Notes: generated by a model from the sequence alone, not told the origin. A DNA stretch of 64,000 nt from Rhizobium sp. ZPR4 (GCF_040215725.1 NZ_CP157972.1:1-64000), one strand, 5' to 3'. Shown: positions 1 to 8,780, numbered from the stretch's first letter. Numbers and translations: made by a program.

Positions 1-222
1 AGCGCTACGCTCTTTTCATGCCTTGCCCACCATTGCCATATCCTGGAAACAGCAAACGACAGCTTCCGCTTCAAGGCCAGCTCGGCTGCGGCAGCACAGA
101 AGAGAGGAGAAAAGCCCAATCCCTTGACCAAACCCTGATCAGAAAACCTTACTCAGAGGTGGCTCACTTCTCGGTGGACATCGTGCACCCCCGCATCTGC
201 GCCGATGCATATCGGCAACGGT

Positions 223-810
223 TCAGGCGACTTTCGCGGCGAGCATTTCATTGATGCAGTCCTCGTTCCGCGCTTCCAGTTGCTGAATTGGAATTGCGTT
301 GATGAACATGCGGATCGTCGCGTCGAGGTCGACGCCGGATTGGGACCAGCCGGGACCGCAATCGATCTGTTTGCCCGCGAGATCCTCGACCTGGAACAGG
401 CCGCAGGTTTCGCCGGTCTCGTCGTCGACCGCAAGCTCGAGTGTACCGAAGTGCCGATGCTCATCATTCCAGTAAACGGCAACCTGAAGATAACGGATGT
501 CAGGCCGATTGCCGATCTCCGTCAACAGCAAGCTATGGACCTCGTCGGTCGATAGCGACTTCGGCTCATCCCAGCAAAGTTCCTCATCCAAGGTCGGATA
601 GTCCATCACGTTTTCCAGCAAGTCGCGCATGCTGTCGAGATAGCGAAGCATCTCGCGCGACTTGCCACGGAAGCCGGGCAGGTCATCCCTGAACCTGTCA
701 AAGGCATCGCGGCCCAAATGGCCGACAAATTCATGAAGTGCCATCGCTTGATCCTGGGTAATGGTGAGGACACCCTCTCTGGGCCGCGGCTCTCTCGAAT
801 ATTCAAACAT
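223..810 (-). CDS. Hypothetical protein, 195 aa
   Basis: I do not recognise a family. The protein is acidic, mostly helical in its first half (about residues 15-85) and more strand-like in its second half, with no signal peptide or membrane segment, so it is probably cytosolic. I start it at the ATG at 808-810 rather than an ATG 15 bases further upstream, because a GGAGGA ribosome-binding site sits 7 bases before it. The upstream gene (803-1021) ends inside this start in an ATGTTTGA overlap, so the two genes are probably translationally coupled and share one promoter. That promoter region carries a GTTC-N7-GTTC SOS box. Function unknown; a DNA-damage-associated role would be inference from the box only. 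Confidence 0.6.
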   Translation of the reverse strand: MFEYSREPRPREGVLTITQDQAMALHEFVGHLGRDAFDRFRDDLPGFRGKSREMLRYLDSMRDLLENVMDYPTLDEELCWDEPKSLSTDEVHSLLLTEIGNRPDIRYLQVAVYWNDEHRHFGTLELAVDDETGETCGLFQVEDLAGKQIDCGPGWSQSGVDLDATIRMFINAIPIQQLEARNEDCINEMLAAKVA

Positions 811-1021
811 TCCCGTCTCCTCCACTCTCGAAACTTGGGACCCAGCCGCGGGTAAAGCCGACGCTCATTCCAGCTTCACTAAGGGCCAACTGTCCCCGAA
901 CGAATTGCAGCTCGGCGAGCAGAGCGCCGATGGTCGCATGGGCGTCGCCCCCAAATAGGCTAAGCACGGATCTCACCTGATCAAGTTGCGGTTCGTCGGT
1001 CTGAGCGGCTAGGGCTGTCAT
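803..1021 (-). CDS. Small hypothetical protein, 72 aa
   Basis: Short acidic protein with a predicted central helix (GALLAELQFVRGQLALSE). No recognisable family and no membrane segment. It is the first gene of a two-gene unit: its stop overlaps the start of the next gene (223-810) by 8 bases. The Shine-Dalgarno match upstream of its ATG is weak and distant. A GTTC-N7-GTTC sequence lies about 100 bases upstream of the start codon, in the gap it shares with the divergent gene at 1281. Confidence 0.5.
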   Translation of the reverse strand: MTALAAQTDEPQLDQVRSVLSLFGGDAHATIGALLAELQFVRGQLALSEAGMSVGFTRGWVPSFESGGDGNV

Positions 1022-1117
1022 GAGGCAATACGTCTTCCTACCCCCTTGGTGCCAGGGGAGTTTTAACTGCGGTTCATCGATATGGAATTGCGCGACCGGT
1101 TATCGCTCCGGCAATGT

Positions 1118-1132
1118 GTTCTTATTATGTTC
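1118..1132. promoter_or_regulatory. LexA (SOS) box, GTTC-N7-GTTC
   Basis: The sequence reads GTTC, seven bases, GTTC, an exact match to the direct-repeat SOS box known for alphaproteobacterial LexA. It lies between the minus-strand pair ending at 1021 and the plus-strand gene starting at 1281, closer to the minus-strand pair. A single exact 8-base match can occur by chance in a window of this size, but its position in a divergent promoter region supports function. Confidence 0.5.
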
Positions 1133-1280
1133 TCATTTGTGATTGAGTCAAGAGTGCTTCGTGTTTGGTCGAAATCCGACTGCCTGGCGGCCCGAGGCCG
1201 AAAGTCTTGAATCGAAATATGACCGAAATTATTTTTATTCGCGTCCGAGATTGCCGATACGCGAAAGGAGGAAAACGACG

Positions 1281-1520
1281 ATGACCGAGCGGTTTGTCAG
1301 CAGGCATGATGAGCCATTGACCTCGAATGATCTCGATATCTGCCAACGGGCCTTGGACGGAATTTTGGCGAGGCTAAGGGTCGGAAAGGATACAGAGGAA
1401 GCGCAACGTGCGGCAGCCATCATTATAGAGCTCTACCGACAAGGCGTGCATAACGATACGCAGTTGGCAGATGTTTTACTCGATACGGCATGTATTCTAC
1501 CCGGTTTTCCCGCCAGGTAG
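1281..1520 (+). CDS. Small hypothetical protein, 79 aa
   Basis: The start is supported by an AAAGGAGG ribosome-binding site at 1264-1271. The product is a short, largely helical soluble protein ending in a proline-containing tail (ILPGFPAR). It is similar in size and style to two other small helical proteins in this window (43312-43530 and 45955-46254), both short acidic proteins with DIxxA..ELL-type helices, although identity between them is low. Function unknown. Its 5' side is the divergent region with the SOS box. Confidence 0.5.
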   Translation: MTERFVSRHDEPLTSNDLDICQRALDGILARLRVGKDTEEAQRAAAIIIELYRQGVHNDTQLADVLLDTACILPGFPAR

Positions 1521-1644
1521 GAATGCTTCAGACGTGATCTCTCGGCCTTCATCGCAAAGGTCCTGAATTTTGTCGCCGCTGCTATTGTCATGGCAACAAT
1601 AGTTCACACATCGGCAATGCGCAGTGCCTGACCGAGGATGATGG

Positions 1645-2148
1645 ATGCAGGATCAAAAGAAACGAAATATCTTCGGACTGCTTGACGCGGCCCTTGCTAT
1701 CTTTTCCTTGCCCGGCTCGGCATCACCCCGATCGAACGCTAACAACACAGAGATGATCAGCGCGATCGCGAGGGAGATCGTCAATTGCGGAGAACTCAAT
1801 TCTGTCGATTGGGGCGAGGTGTCGGCAATCTTCTCCTTCGATGACGACGGAGATGTGCGGGAGAGCTACGGTTACGCCTACGAGCGCAGCGGCAACGCTC
1901 ATGCAGCCGCCTTTCTCTACGATTCCGTTGAGAAAGAGGTGAAACGGTGTCGCGCACGGCTGCGGCTGAAGAACGATAAGGGCATTATCAAGATGCTCAT
2001 ACAGTTCAATAAAGAGACGCGCAGTTTCAACGCGGATTTCGAATATGACGATCCGTCGCGCTGGCAGGTAACGCCCAACAATATAGGTTCAATTGCGGAG
2101 CAGCTAAGGCTGAAAGCCGACTTCTCCGATCCGTCGAACCGTTTTTAG
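1645..2148 (+). CDS. YezG-like immunity protein candidate, 167 aa
   Basis: Soluble protein of 167 residues. The C-terminal third, with FEYDDPSRWQVTPNN (about residues 132-146) followed by IGSIAEQLR, resembles the FEYDDP.RW..TP.N signature of YezG/DUF600-type immunity proteins, which bind and neutralise nuclease toxins of polymorphic toxin systems. The start follows a GAGGA-like ribosome-binding site. No matching toxin gene is visible nearby, so if this is an immunity gene it is an orphan, which is common in toxin/immunity islands. It is followed 13 bases later by the YcxB-like membrane protein gene and the two may be co-transcribed. The assignment rests on a short motif seen by eye; a generic hypothetical protein is the alternative. 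Confidence 0.45.
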   Translation: MQDQKKRNIFGLLDAALAIFSLPGSASPRSNANNTEMISAIAREIVNCGELNSVDWGEVSAIFSFDDDGDVRESYGYAYERSGNAHAAAFLYDSVEKEVKRCRARLRLKNDKGIIKMLIQFNKETRSFNADFEYDDPSRWQVTPNNIGSIAEQLRLKADFSDPSNRF

Positions 2149-2161
2149 CTGCGAGGCTTGT

Positions 2162-2680
2162 ATGAACCGGAAGGCCGTTGTGACCCTAAATGAGCTCGAT
2201 CTTCGTCGAGCGGGTCGCCTTCACGTTTGGAGCTCAATACGCGATCCGCGTATTGTGACCAGAATAGCGCTCCTCTGGGCCGGAGCTATGGTGGCGCTGG
2301 CAGCCTTCCTTGGTTTGGCGGGGATGCCATGGCTTGAATTGCGTGCGGCCCTGCCGGTCTTTGCCTTGGTCATAGCCGCTGCGACTTTTGGCTTCGCATT
2401 CGTGTTCCCGCTTCTGATTGGCCCGGTTGTGATCCACCGCCGCTTTCGCCAGGACAAACTACTTCGCCAGGCTGCCGAGATCAGCTGGAATGAAGAAGCC
2501 TATGAGGTCAATCAGCCCGGCACCCACAATCGATTTGCCTGGACCGACTATTCCAAATGGCGGGAAGGTCGCCATACCTTCCTGTTTTTCCGGTCCGATT
2601 ATAGCTATCAGGTCCTGCCAAAGCGCGTGCTCACACAGGAACAGATAGACGACATCAGCAAGATTCTTTCACGCGGTTGA
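2162..2680 (+). CDS. YcxB-like two-TM membrane protein, 172 aa
   Basis: The protein has a short cytosolic N-terminus, two hydrophobic segments (about residues 35-55 and 64-92) and a C-terminal soluble domain. The pattern ISWNEEAYEV..., FAWTDYSKWREGRHTFLFF and the final VLPKRVLTQEQIDDI matches the YcxB-like C-terminal domain, in which strands end with a 'lP.r.lt..q...l' helix. Proteins of this family are inner-membrane proteins of unknown biochemical role, often placed beside toxin-immunity or phage-defence genes. Here it directly follows the YezG-like gene. Length is normal for the family. Confidence 0.65.
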   Translation: MNRKAVVTLNELDLRRAGRLHVWSSIRDPRIVTRIALLWAGAMVALAAFLGLAGMPWLELRAALPVFALVIAAATFGFAFVFPLLIGPVVIHRRFRQDKLLRQAAEISWNEEAYEVNQPGTHNRFAWTDYSKWREGRHTFLFFRSDYSYQVLPKRVLTQEQIDDISKILSRG

Positions 2681-2947
2681 GCATCGTCACGCAGAAAAGA
2701 CTCCGGACGAGCGGTTGCTGTCGCAAAAATGCTGAAACGGGCTACGTCCCATAGGCTAGTCGCAAGAGGAGTTGCAGGTAAATGCTGAAATATCCTGTCG
2801 TTTGGCATTTAATCGGGTTCTTCCTCAATTTCTGTGGTAACAGGGTGTTAGCGCCTCGACCGTTATCTGCGGGGATGCGAGCGCAATTAAAATGGTAACC
2901 CGGCCCAAGGGTCAAAATTCTGGGTACCACCCTTCAAAACCAAGAGA

Positions 2948-3170
2948 ACTGGATTGTTTCCGCTGTTGCGAAGCCTGTCGGTATCTGCCCGGATTGTGGA
3001 AGGCGAAGTCGGCACCGGCACTGCTGGCACAACCGCCGCCTCCAGGACTTGCCTGTTCAAGGTCAAGCTGTGAAAATCAGACTCGCACTGAACCGCTGGC
3101 AGTGTAGGCACCGGAAATGCGAGCGATGAACCTTCACCGACAGACTGCCGGAGATTGCCGCACCCTATGT
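2948..3170 (+). pseudogene. ISL3-family transposase remnant (zinc-finger N-terminus)
   Basis: Read in one frame, this stretch gives the N-terminal zinc-finger region of an ISL3-family transposase: ICPDCGRRSRHRHCWHNRR, then [19 protein letters not shown], then [10 protein letters not shown]. An in-frame TGA follows, after which the same frame continues as [14 protein letters not shown], again typical of ISL3. The DDE catalytic part is missing; the sequence passes straight into a dnaE2 fragment. It is a dead, truncated insertion sequence. Nothing else is visible in the roughly 270 bases between the YcxB-like gene and this remnant. Confidence 0.75.
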
Positions 3171-3580
3171 GTGTCGACTTCGAGCATGAGCGACGCGAGG
3201 AGGTAATCCAGTGGATCTACAAAACCTATGGTCATGACAAAGCAGCTCTTTGTGCGACCATCACGCGCTACCGCGCCAAGGGGGCGATCCGCGATGTCGG
3301 CAAGGCGCTCTGCCTGCCGGAGGACGTGATCAAATCCCTCTCGTCGGGCATGTAGTCGTGGTCGGAAGAGCTGGTGACCGATCGAGGCCTGCGCGAGTTG
3401 AACCTCAATCCCGACGATCGCAGGCTGGCTCTGACCCTAAAACTGGCGCAGCAGCTGATGGGCGCGCCGCCTCATCTCGGCCGGCATCCCGGCGGTTTCG
3501 TGCTGACCCATGATCGGCTCGACGATCTCGTGCCGATCGAGCCTGCGAGCATGGCCAATCGGCAAGTGATCGAATGGGAT
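3170..3580 (+). pseudogene. dnaE2: Error-prone DNA polymerase III alpha (dnaE2/imuC) fragment
   Basis: The translation ([20 protein letters not shown], then [15 protein letters not shown], then ..GGFVLTHDRLDDLVPIEPAS) is the catalytic-palm part of DnaE2, the SOS-induced translesion polymerase that works with ImuA and ImuB. Only about 137 of roughly 1,090 codons remain. There is an in-frame TAG at 3353-3355 where DnaE2 has the first Trp of a WSW motif, so a single TGG-to-TAG change broke the frame before or after truncation. The 5' end abuts an ISL3 remnant. Downstream to about 3750 there is open sequence in another frame (DVADDGAATYRGKADWDW) that I cannot assign. A full-length copy would be expected elsewhere in the genome. 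Confidence 0.85.
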
Positions 3581-3789
3581 ATGGAAATACGACGTTGCCG
3601 ACGATGGAGCGGCAACCTATCGCGGCAAAGCGGATTGGGACTGGAAACCTGGCGAGAAACCAAAGCGGCTGACTTATCGCGATGATACAGGTAGAGCTAG
3701 ACGCCCGGCCGTGAGCACGCCGCCCTCGACAGGACCTCCGGCTCGGAGCCAATAAGTTCCTGCTGCCCCGTTTTCGACAGGATTGAAGA

Positions 3790-4719
3790 ATGACCGACGC
3801 TTCCGAAAAAAGAAAATTCCTGGCCAAGGAACTGCCGGATTGGCTCTCACGCAAGGAGCGTCTGTTTCGGCAGAAGCCCATGGAGTGGCTTGCAGATTTC
3901 GACCCCGCCGGCAAGACCGATGTGAACGTGAAGCTAGCGCCGGCGCGCTTCGAGCGACTGGCAACATGGTATCGCAGGGAATATGCCCTCTCGGGTATCG
4001 GAGCCGCGCCGGATATCGCTCTGTTGTCGGCCTCGACGCGCAACGACATCACGAGCTATCTGCTCGAAATCCCGATCTATGACTTCCACGCGGAGAATCT
4101 AGGCCGCTACAATTTCGACCGTTATGGAAAGCTGCTGGCGCAGGTTATTGCGACAGGTTGGAAAGACGAGGCCGAACTGGTTGCCCGCCTCGGCTTCAAA
4201 GAACTGAACCGCCTGATGGACCGGGGTATTTCCTATGGCCGCTTGCCTTGGTTCATGCTGGAACTGGCAAAGGATTGGCTGAAGGCGGATGTTGCCATCG
4301 ACAGCGAGTTCCGCCAGCACGAGGTCGCAAATCTCGGTGTTTGGGACAAGCTGCTCGCCGGCTGGCGCGATCCCAATGAGCGGTCTTTTGATGCGTTGAT
4401 GAGCGAAATGGCCGAATACCATCTGGCTCAGTCCGAAATCGTCGAGAATACCGAGAAGGACTGGTACGAGTTCGAAGAACTCTCCTATTGGCTGTTACCG
4501 GTTGAATTACTGGCCGTGCTGCGTCTTCGCGAATGGGGCGGAATTGCCAATCCGCCGCTGACTCATCCGATTTTCTGGGTCACCACGCTTGCCAACCTCT
4601 ATCCGTCCCCGGCTTGGCCGAAAGATGAGACGGTCGATCGGGCGGAAGCGAAGTTCCGCGCCCTTTATCCAGACATCCCCTCCGTTGCGGACCTGCAGCG
4701 CCTGCGCAACGCACAATAG
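3790..4719 (+). CDS. Hypothetical protein, 309 aa
   Basis: A complete 309-residue soluble protein, rich in Trp, Leu and Glu and predicted mostly alpha-helical, with no signal peptide or membrane segment. I do not recognise the family. The start is preceded by AGGATTGA, an acceptable ribosome-binding site. All-helical, Trp-rich proteins of about 300 residues near other immunity-type genes are often immunity proteins of secreted nuclease toxins, and the YezG-like candidate lies 1.6 kb upstream, but no diagnostic motif confirms this. It is flanked by dead fragments (dnaE2 upstream) and a convergent GNAT gene. Confidence 0.55.
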   Translation: MTDASEKRKFLAKELPDWLSRKERLFRQKPMEWLADFDPAGKTDVNVKLAPARFERLATWYRREYALSGIGAAPDIALLSASTRNDITSYLLEIPIYDFHAENLGRYNFDRYGKLLAQVIATGWKDEAELVARLGFKELNRLMDRGISYGRLPWFMLELAKDWLKADVAIDSEFRQHEVANLGVWDKLLAGWRDPNERSFDALMSEMAEYHLAQSEIVENTEKDWYEFEELSYWLLPVELLAVLRLREWGGIANPPLTHPIFWVTTLANLYPSPAWPKDETVDRAEAKFRALYPDIPSVADLQRLRNAQ

Positions 4720-4792
4720 GCCGCAGGAGGGTGGCGAAGCGGCGTTTGCGAGACCTCGGCTTCGCAGACGCAGGCGGCCCAAGCAAAGAGGC

Positions 4793-5404
4793 TCAGTCGC
4801 TGATCATTTTCTCCATCTGCACTGCGTTCCTGGCAAGGCCGACTAGTTCCGATATATCCCAGTCGTGTTGAGACCATCCGGCTTTCAGATAAAAGCCGAC
4901 AGCGTCTGGTGCGGCATTGACCCGCAATAGCCGGATGCCCCGGTTCTTCGCTTCTGCCTCAAGGAGGCCGTTTAGTCTCCGCCCGTGTCCAAGTCGTTGC
5001 TTGTCTTTCACGATCGCAACCAATCTAACGATGCCAACTTCGCCACGTTGATCGAGCCGCACCACCCCGATAGGCACTCTATCATCGAATAAAAGAAACG
5101 GTGTATTTCCTTCAAGACGGTCGTCTGCATGATTCTCGTCGTAAGAAGCGCTGTGCCGGTCGGGTTTGAATAGTACAGCTCGACGAATGTCATGCATTGC
5201 ACGCCAGTCGTCTGCCGTAGTCACCGGCGCCAATATATATATGCCATTAGTCCTCTGCCGCTTCAAATTTCGAGGTTCGCGCCAAGCGTACAGCGGAAAT
5301 CTTCTCGGTGGGAGTTCCTTTTCTGTCGCTAGCGCTGCTTTCAAACCGAAAGCAAGAGAAATCGCGTGGGCCATGTGCATCTGGAAAACCGTCAATCTTG
5401 CCAT
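4793..5404 (-). CDS. GNAT-family N-acetyltransferase, 203 aa
   Basis: The C-terminal 150 residues form a GNAT fold: an N-terminal strand and helix (YILAPVTTADDWRAMHDIRR), a central GVVRLDQRGEVGIVRLVAIV strand pair, then KDKQRLGHGRRLNGLLEAEA, which is the acetyl-CoA pyrophosphate-binding Q/RxxGxG/A loop and helix, and AVGFYLKAGW, the usual C-terminal FYxxxGF/W motif. These enzymes transfer an acetyl group from acetyl-CoA to an amine; the substrate cannot be read from sequence. The first 50 residues are not part of the GNAT domain, so the true start may lie downstream of 5404. Next to an IS66 remnant, so it may have moved with mobile DNA. Confidence 0.7.
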   Translation of the reverse strand: MARLTVFQMHMAHAISLAFGLKAALATEKELPPRRFPLYAWREPRNLKRQRTNGIYILAPVTTADDWRAMHDIRRAVLFKPDRHSASYDENHADDRLEGNTPFLLFDDRVPIGVVRLDQRGEVGIVRLVAIVKDKQRLGHGRRLNGLLEAEAKNRGIRLLRVNAAPDAVGFYLKAGWSQHDWDISELVGLARNAVQMEKMISD

Positions 5405-5486
5405 CGAAGCTGCCCCACATACGAAAAGGGGTCAAAAGGGGCTGATTTGGGAACCGTGTCGCTATACAGGGCAATTGTGCCATTCC

Positions 5487-5756
5487 TCATCCTCGATCAT
5501 AATCCGTGGTTGTGGTTGAGCAGATGCTCGCGGAGGGTAACGAAGAGGCCTTATGACCAAGCTCGATATTAATGGTGGTCGCTTTGCAACGGTTGCCTGA
5601 TAGCCTTGCGCCGCTCACCGTGCCGAAGATCGCGCCCGAGCCCGGCGCCTCCTTCACGACCGTTTCGACCAGCGCCGATAGGCCATCGATGCCACGCCGC
5701 ATATCCGTCACTCCGCAGGCCAGGTAGACCCGCACATTCCCCGATGGCCCGATCAT
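5487..5756 (-). pseudogene. tnpB: IS66 Orf2 (TnpB-like), truncated
   Basis: Starts with IGPSGNVRVYLACGVTDMRR and GLSALVETVVKEAPGSGAIF, the highly conserved N-terminus of IS66 Orf2. After GAIFG (near 5630) the expected RGKRGDRIKLLWWDG segment is missing and the remaining codons are unrelated, so the gene is broken by a deletion or junction. Non-functional. Confidence 0.8.
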
Positions 5757-6115
5757 GCCGCCTCCACGCAAGCGACGAGCGGGCCAAGCAGCTTCAACTC
5801 AACGTCAACCGGAACCTTCAAGCTCCGACCGTTTCGAAGCAAGATCTCGACGATCGCCGGCCTCGTTGCTGCGGTAGACGGCTGGCTTACGCCAACCTCC
5901 TCGGTAATTTCCACCGGGAGGAATACCGTCGGCCGATCGGCATAGCTGAATGATTGCCGCCACAAGCGGATCTGGCCCGGATGAATGTCGTGCCGGCGCG
6001 CCACATCGCCAATGCGAGCACCGGGCTCATCAGCTTCCGCAAGTATCCTCAGCTTCGCCTCGTCCGACCAACGCCGTCTGCGCTCGGTACCGGACATGAT
6101 CTCTATGCGAGCCAT
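5753..6115 (-). CDS. tnpA: IS66 Orf1 (TnpA-like), 120 aa
   Basis: IS66-family accessory protein with an N-terminal helix-turn-helix (RRRRWSDEAKLRILAEADEP then IGDVARRHDIHPGQIRLWRQ) and a C-terminal VEILLRNGRSLKVP segment typical of IS66 Orf1. It is required with Orf2 for efficient transposition of IS66 elements. I start it at the ATG at 6113-6115, which has an AGAGG ribosome-binding site, not at the upstream ATG at 6148. Its stop overlaps the next start (ATGA at 5753-5756), the normal IS66 coupling. It looks intact, but without tnpC it cannot move the element. Confidence 0.8.
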   Translation of the reverse strand: MARIEIMSGTERRRRWSDEAKLRILAEADEPGARIGDVARRHDIHPGQIRLWRQSFSYADRPTVFLPVEITEEVGVSQPSTAATRPAIVEILLRNGRSLKVPVDVELKLLGPLVACVEAA

Positions 6116-6127
6116 GAAACCTCTTTG

Positions 6128-6171
6128 TTCTGGCATTAATGTCAGCACTAATGCTGGTTCTAATGCCAGAA
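6128..6171. repeat. Nested inverted repeat upstream of IS66 tnpA
   Basis: Outer arms TTCTGGCATTA (6128-6138) and TAATGCCAGAA (6161-6171) are perfect complements, and between them lies a second perfect inverted repeat CAGCA-CTAA-TGCTG. The structure sits just outside the tnpA start, where an operator or element terminus would be. Confidence 0.6.
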
Positions 6172-6547
6172 CATCGCCTGATTTGCCCGATCAGCAAAAA
6201 CAGCTCACCGGACGCTCACGCATAAGCAAAGCTGGTGATATAGCGAGATCGGACCGTCAGCGTGTGAGGAGATCAGCGAACGGTAAGGACAAAGGATTGG
6301 AAAGGGGGCTGGAAATGCAACCGGCTCAGTGAGCCTCGAGCTCGTGGAAGTGATTTGCGCCAGCCCCGCTTAGCTCCATACCGGCAGCAGTATTATCCAG
6401 ACTGCATCAAAGGCCTGATACATGACCGCATCCAATCACACGTTCAAACCGCTCAAAGAAAAAAACTTGCATGAACGGGGGCATCCATACATGAGCCGGA
6501 AGACGCTAGGTTCCCGGCGGCCCAAGCTTCGGTGTCTAACCGGGTTT
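6172..6547. other. Gap without a recognisable gene
   Basis: About 375 bases with no convincing coding sequence, RNA or repeat on either strand. It marks the change from G+C-rich DNA to the A+T-rich flippase block. Confidence 0.5.
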
Positions 6548-7906
6548 TTACCCGCCATGATCAAAGATTATTTTGCCTATGTAAGCAAATAAAAATGAAC
6601 ACGAGATGGGAAAGGCTATTGCGCGAACAAGACTAAATCTAGCTAGATCGTAGTAGGTTCTTACCCCCCAAACAGCAAAAAACACGAACAATTCCGAAAT
6701 AATTGTCGCATGAACCGCACCTAGGGCACCAAAATGCGGGATAAGACTAAAGTTTAGGAGGACATTTAAAACGGCGGAACTGAGAGTGATCAGCATATGA
6801 GCTCTTTGGAAACCCCATGCGATCAATGGCTTAGCGTATCCTACATTTATATATATGAGCAACAAGTTCAGCGAAAGATACTGAAAATATACCCAACCAT
6901 CGGAAAACTTTTCCCCGTAAACCGCGGCAAAAACTGTTTGGGCAAAGAATACGCCCAGTGCAGCCAGAGGGGCTCCGATAAAACTCAGAATGCGCAAGAA
7001 CGCCCGAGATCGTTCTTTCATCATTGCATCGGAGCTACGTGCTACCTCCGAAAGTAAGCCAAAATGAACTTTGAGAATTGCAAAACACGGCGCGGTCAGC
7101 ATCAACATCAACGCATATGCAGCCGTATATTTCCCGACTGTCGCCTCATCAAAATAGTAGTTAATAACAAATGCGTCTGAGTTGTAATATATCAGTATAG
7201 AAACGTATGATAGTGCATTTGGCGCGGCGGCCACGATCAACGCACCGCTTCCTCGCAATGAAAGTTTTCTAATTTGTATCCCAATGCCGCAAAGCACAGT
7301 GTAAATGATTAGAAAACATACTTTCAATACCTGAACCGACACATAAAGCAGAGCATACATATATATATCGCCGGGCGCCCGCACAAAAAAAGAGCAAGTA
7401 AAAACGAGAGCCACGTCCAAAAAAAGGGTAGACACGAATACGAACGTCGTATGTTTGACTGCCTGAAGGAACCAAGAAATATTTGCACAATTTGCAAACG
7501 CTAACCCGACAATTATATACCACAGTTTGTTGTCAATGTATCCTGTGACTGTATTAACTGTAATACTGAAAAAAACAAACAATACTGATAGGGGAAGTTG
7601 TATTGATATAACTAGCCATAAAAAGCGGTTTTTTAGCTGAGGATTGCGAGCAACCTCGCGCTGGGCTATCTCTGTGAGTCCCAAGCCAGCGGCTAACGTT
7701 AAATACGACACTATCTGAACAGCGAGATAGAATTCTCCAATCGCGGCAGGGCCTAATGCGCGAGCGGCGATCGCGCCAGAAAAATATGTAGCGACAGCTG
7801 AAAGCATCCCACATATTGCTGCATAAAACGTCCGCGAGCCGGCATAGCGATATTTCTCGACGACCCGTTGATATCCTAACTTGTTCAAGGCTGCTATATT
7901 GCGCAT
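6548..7906 (-). CDS. Polysaccharide flippase (Wzx/MATE-like), 452 aa
   Basis: Integral inner-membrane protein with about 12 to 14 hydrophobic segments spread over its full length and an N-terminal ISGAIAARALGPAAIGEFYL-type motif (here YFSGAIAARALGPAAIGEF, about residues 41-59), the hallmark of the polysaccharide biosynthesis/oligosaccharide flippase family. Such proteins move lipid-linked oligosaccharides across the inner membrane for exopolysaccharide, capsule or O-antigen assembly. The length is normal. A usable AAGGG ribosome-binding site lies 8 bases upstream of the ATG. The gene is clearly A+T-rich compared with the ABC operon downstream, and no glycosyltransferases lie next to it, so it looks like an isolated, horizontally acquired flippase. 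Confidence 0.8.
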   Translation of the reverse strand: MRNIAALNKLGYQRVVEKYRYAGSRTFYAAICGMLSAVATYFSGAIAARALGPAAIGEFYLAVQIVSYLTLAAGLGLTEIAQREVARNPQLKNRFLWLVISIQLPLSVLFVFFSITVNTVTGYIDNKLWYIIVGLAFANCANISWFLQAVKHTTFVFVSTLFLDVALVFTCSFFVRAPGDIYMYALLYVSVQVLKVCFLIIYTVLCGIGIQIRKLSLRGSGALIVAAAPNALSYVSILIYYNSDAFVINYYFDEATVGKYTAAYALMLMLTAPCFAILKVHFGLLSEVARSSDAMMKERSRAFLRILSFIGAPLAALGVFFAQTVFAAVYGEKFSDGWVYFQYLSLNLLLIYINVGYAKPLIAWGFQRAHMLITLSSAVLNVLLNFSLIPHFGALGAVHATIISELFVFFAVWGVRTYYDLARFSLVRAIAFPISCSFLFAYIGKIIFDHGG

Positions 7907-8780
7907 GGCTGGCCCTTTATACCTCGAATACGAGTTTTACGTTGCTTGTAAAGATTTACCTCACCTAAAGTTCTGCGGCACCGCACCGGACCCAGGCTCA
8001 ACCGACCAGCTTTTTTCGCAATGTACTTATGAATACGTCACACGTTTCGCGGTATACTGTATATTATCTGTCAGCAGAAACATTAGTTTATTTCTAACTA
8101 GCCAGTTGTTGTTTGGCGAGAACCACATTTTCCGATCCGATCGTTGCCTGCCTATGCTTTGTTGGCGCGGCCGTGCTGCAGGGAATTCAGGCGTGACGCG
8201 CAAAGTTCTTTGTTTTCAAAAAGATCACAACTTCCGTGGATATTGCTGTTCTACCCGCGCGAGCGATGAGGTATAAATTCATAGTCTACAATGGGTATTG
8301 GATCCGGCTGATTTTCTTGGCAGACACGATGCGGTGGGTTCCGACAGTGTCTGCTGAATTACTTCCGCCGGACATTCGTCGACCATCAATCTTGCTCCAT
8401 TGATCGCGACAAATTCAAGGCGCATAAAACAACCGCTTCGGTTGCAACATATGATCAGAAGTGTAACTATGCAAGAGAGAACATATTCCATATCGGAACT
8501 CTTGATTTAAAATATCGGTTCACACCCGGCATGCGCGAAAGAACTCCGGGCCGCATCTCAGCGTTATCGATCGACGGAAGTAATTGGGGAGTTACAGCTA
8601 TACCTTGGGATGGGCAGGGCGTGGAGTTTCTGTGTCGGTCGTTGCACGAGTCTGGGATCGCACTGCCCTGATTTATATCTAGTTTCTAGATATGGAGACT
8701 TGATGGAACCCGTTCCGTAGAACGCGCTGTCAAAGGTTAGCGATCTCATACAAGTTTTTTCTAATACCTCGGAGGAGACC
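7907..8780. other. Intergenic region between divergent flippase and GH51 genes
   Basis: About 870 bases, A+T-rich, with only short unconvincing open frames. It must hold the promoters of the flippase (minus) and the arabinofuranosidase gene (plus). The only structure I can point to is the palindrome at 8675-8693. Confidence 0.4.
8675..8693. promoter_or_regulatory. Candidate operator palindrome upstream of GH51 gene
   Basis: ATATCTAG-TTT-CTAGATAT is a perfect 8-bp inverted repeat with a 3-base centre, ending 87 bases before the GH51 start codon. Size and position fit a dimeric winged-helix repressor site. The ArsR-type regulator at 16951-17901 is a candidate binder, but I found no clear second copy at the ABC operon. 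Confidence 0.35.

Larger units (their letters stand above)
5487..6115 (-). mobile_element. IS66-family element remnant
   Basis: Contains an intact-looking tnpA (Orf1) and the first third of tnpB (Orf2) in the usual overlapping order, but the large DDE transposase gene tnpC is absent here. Fragments of IS66-type tnpC occur at 10390-10620 and 23400-23535, but they need not derive from the same copy. Confidence 0.8.
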
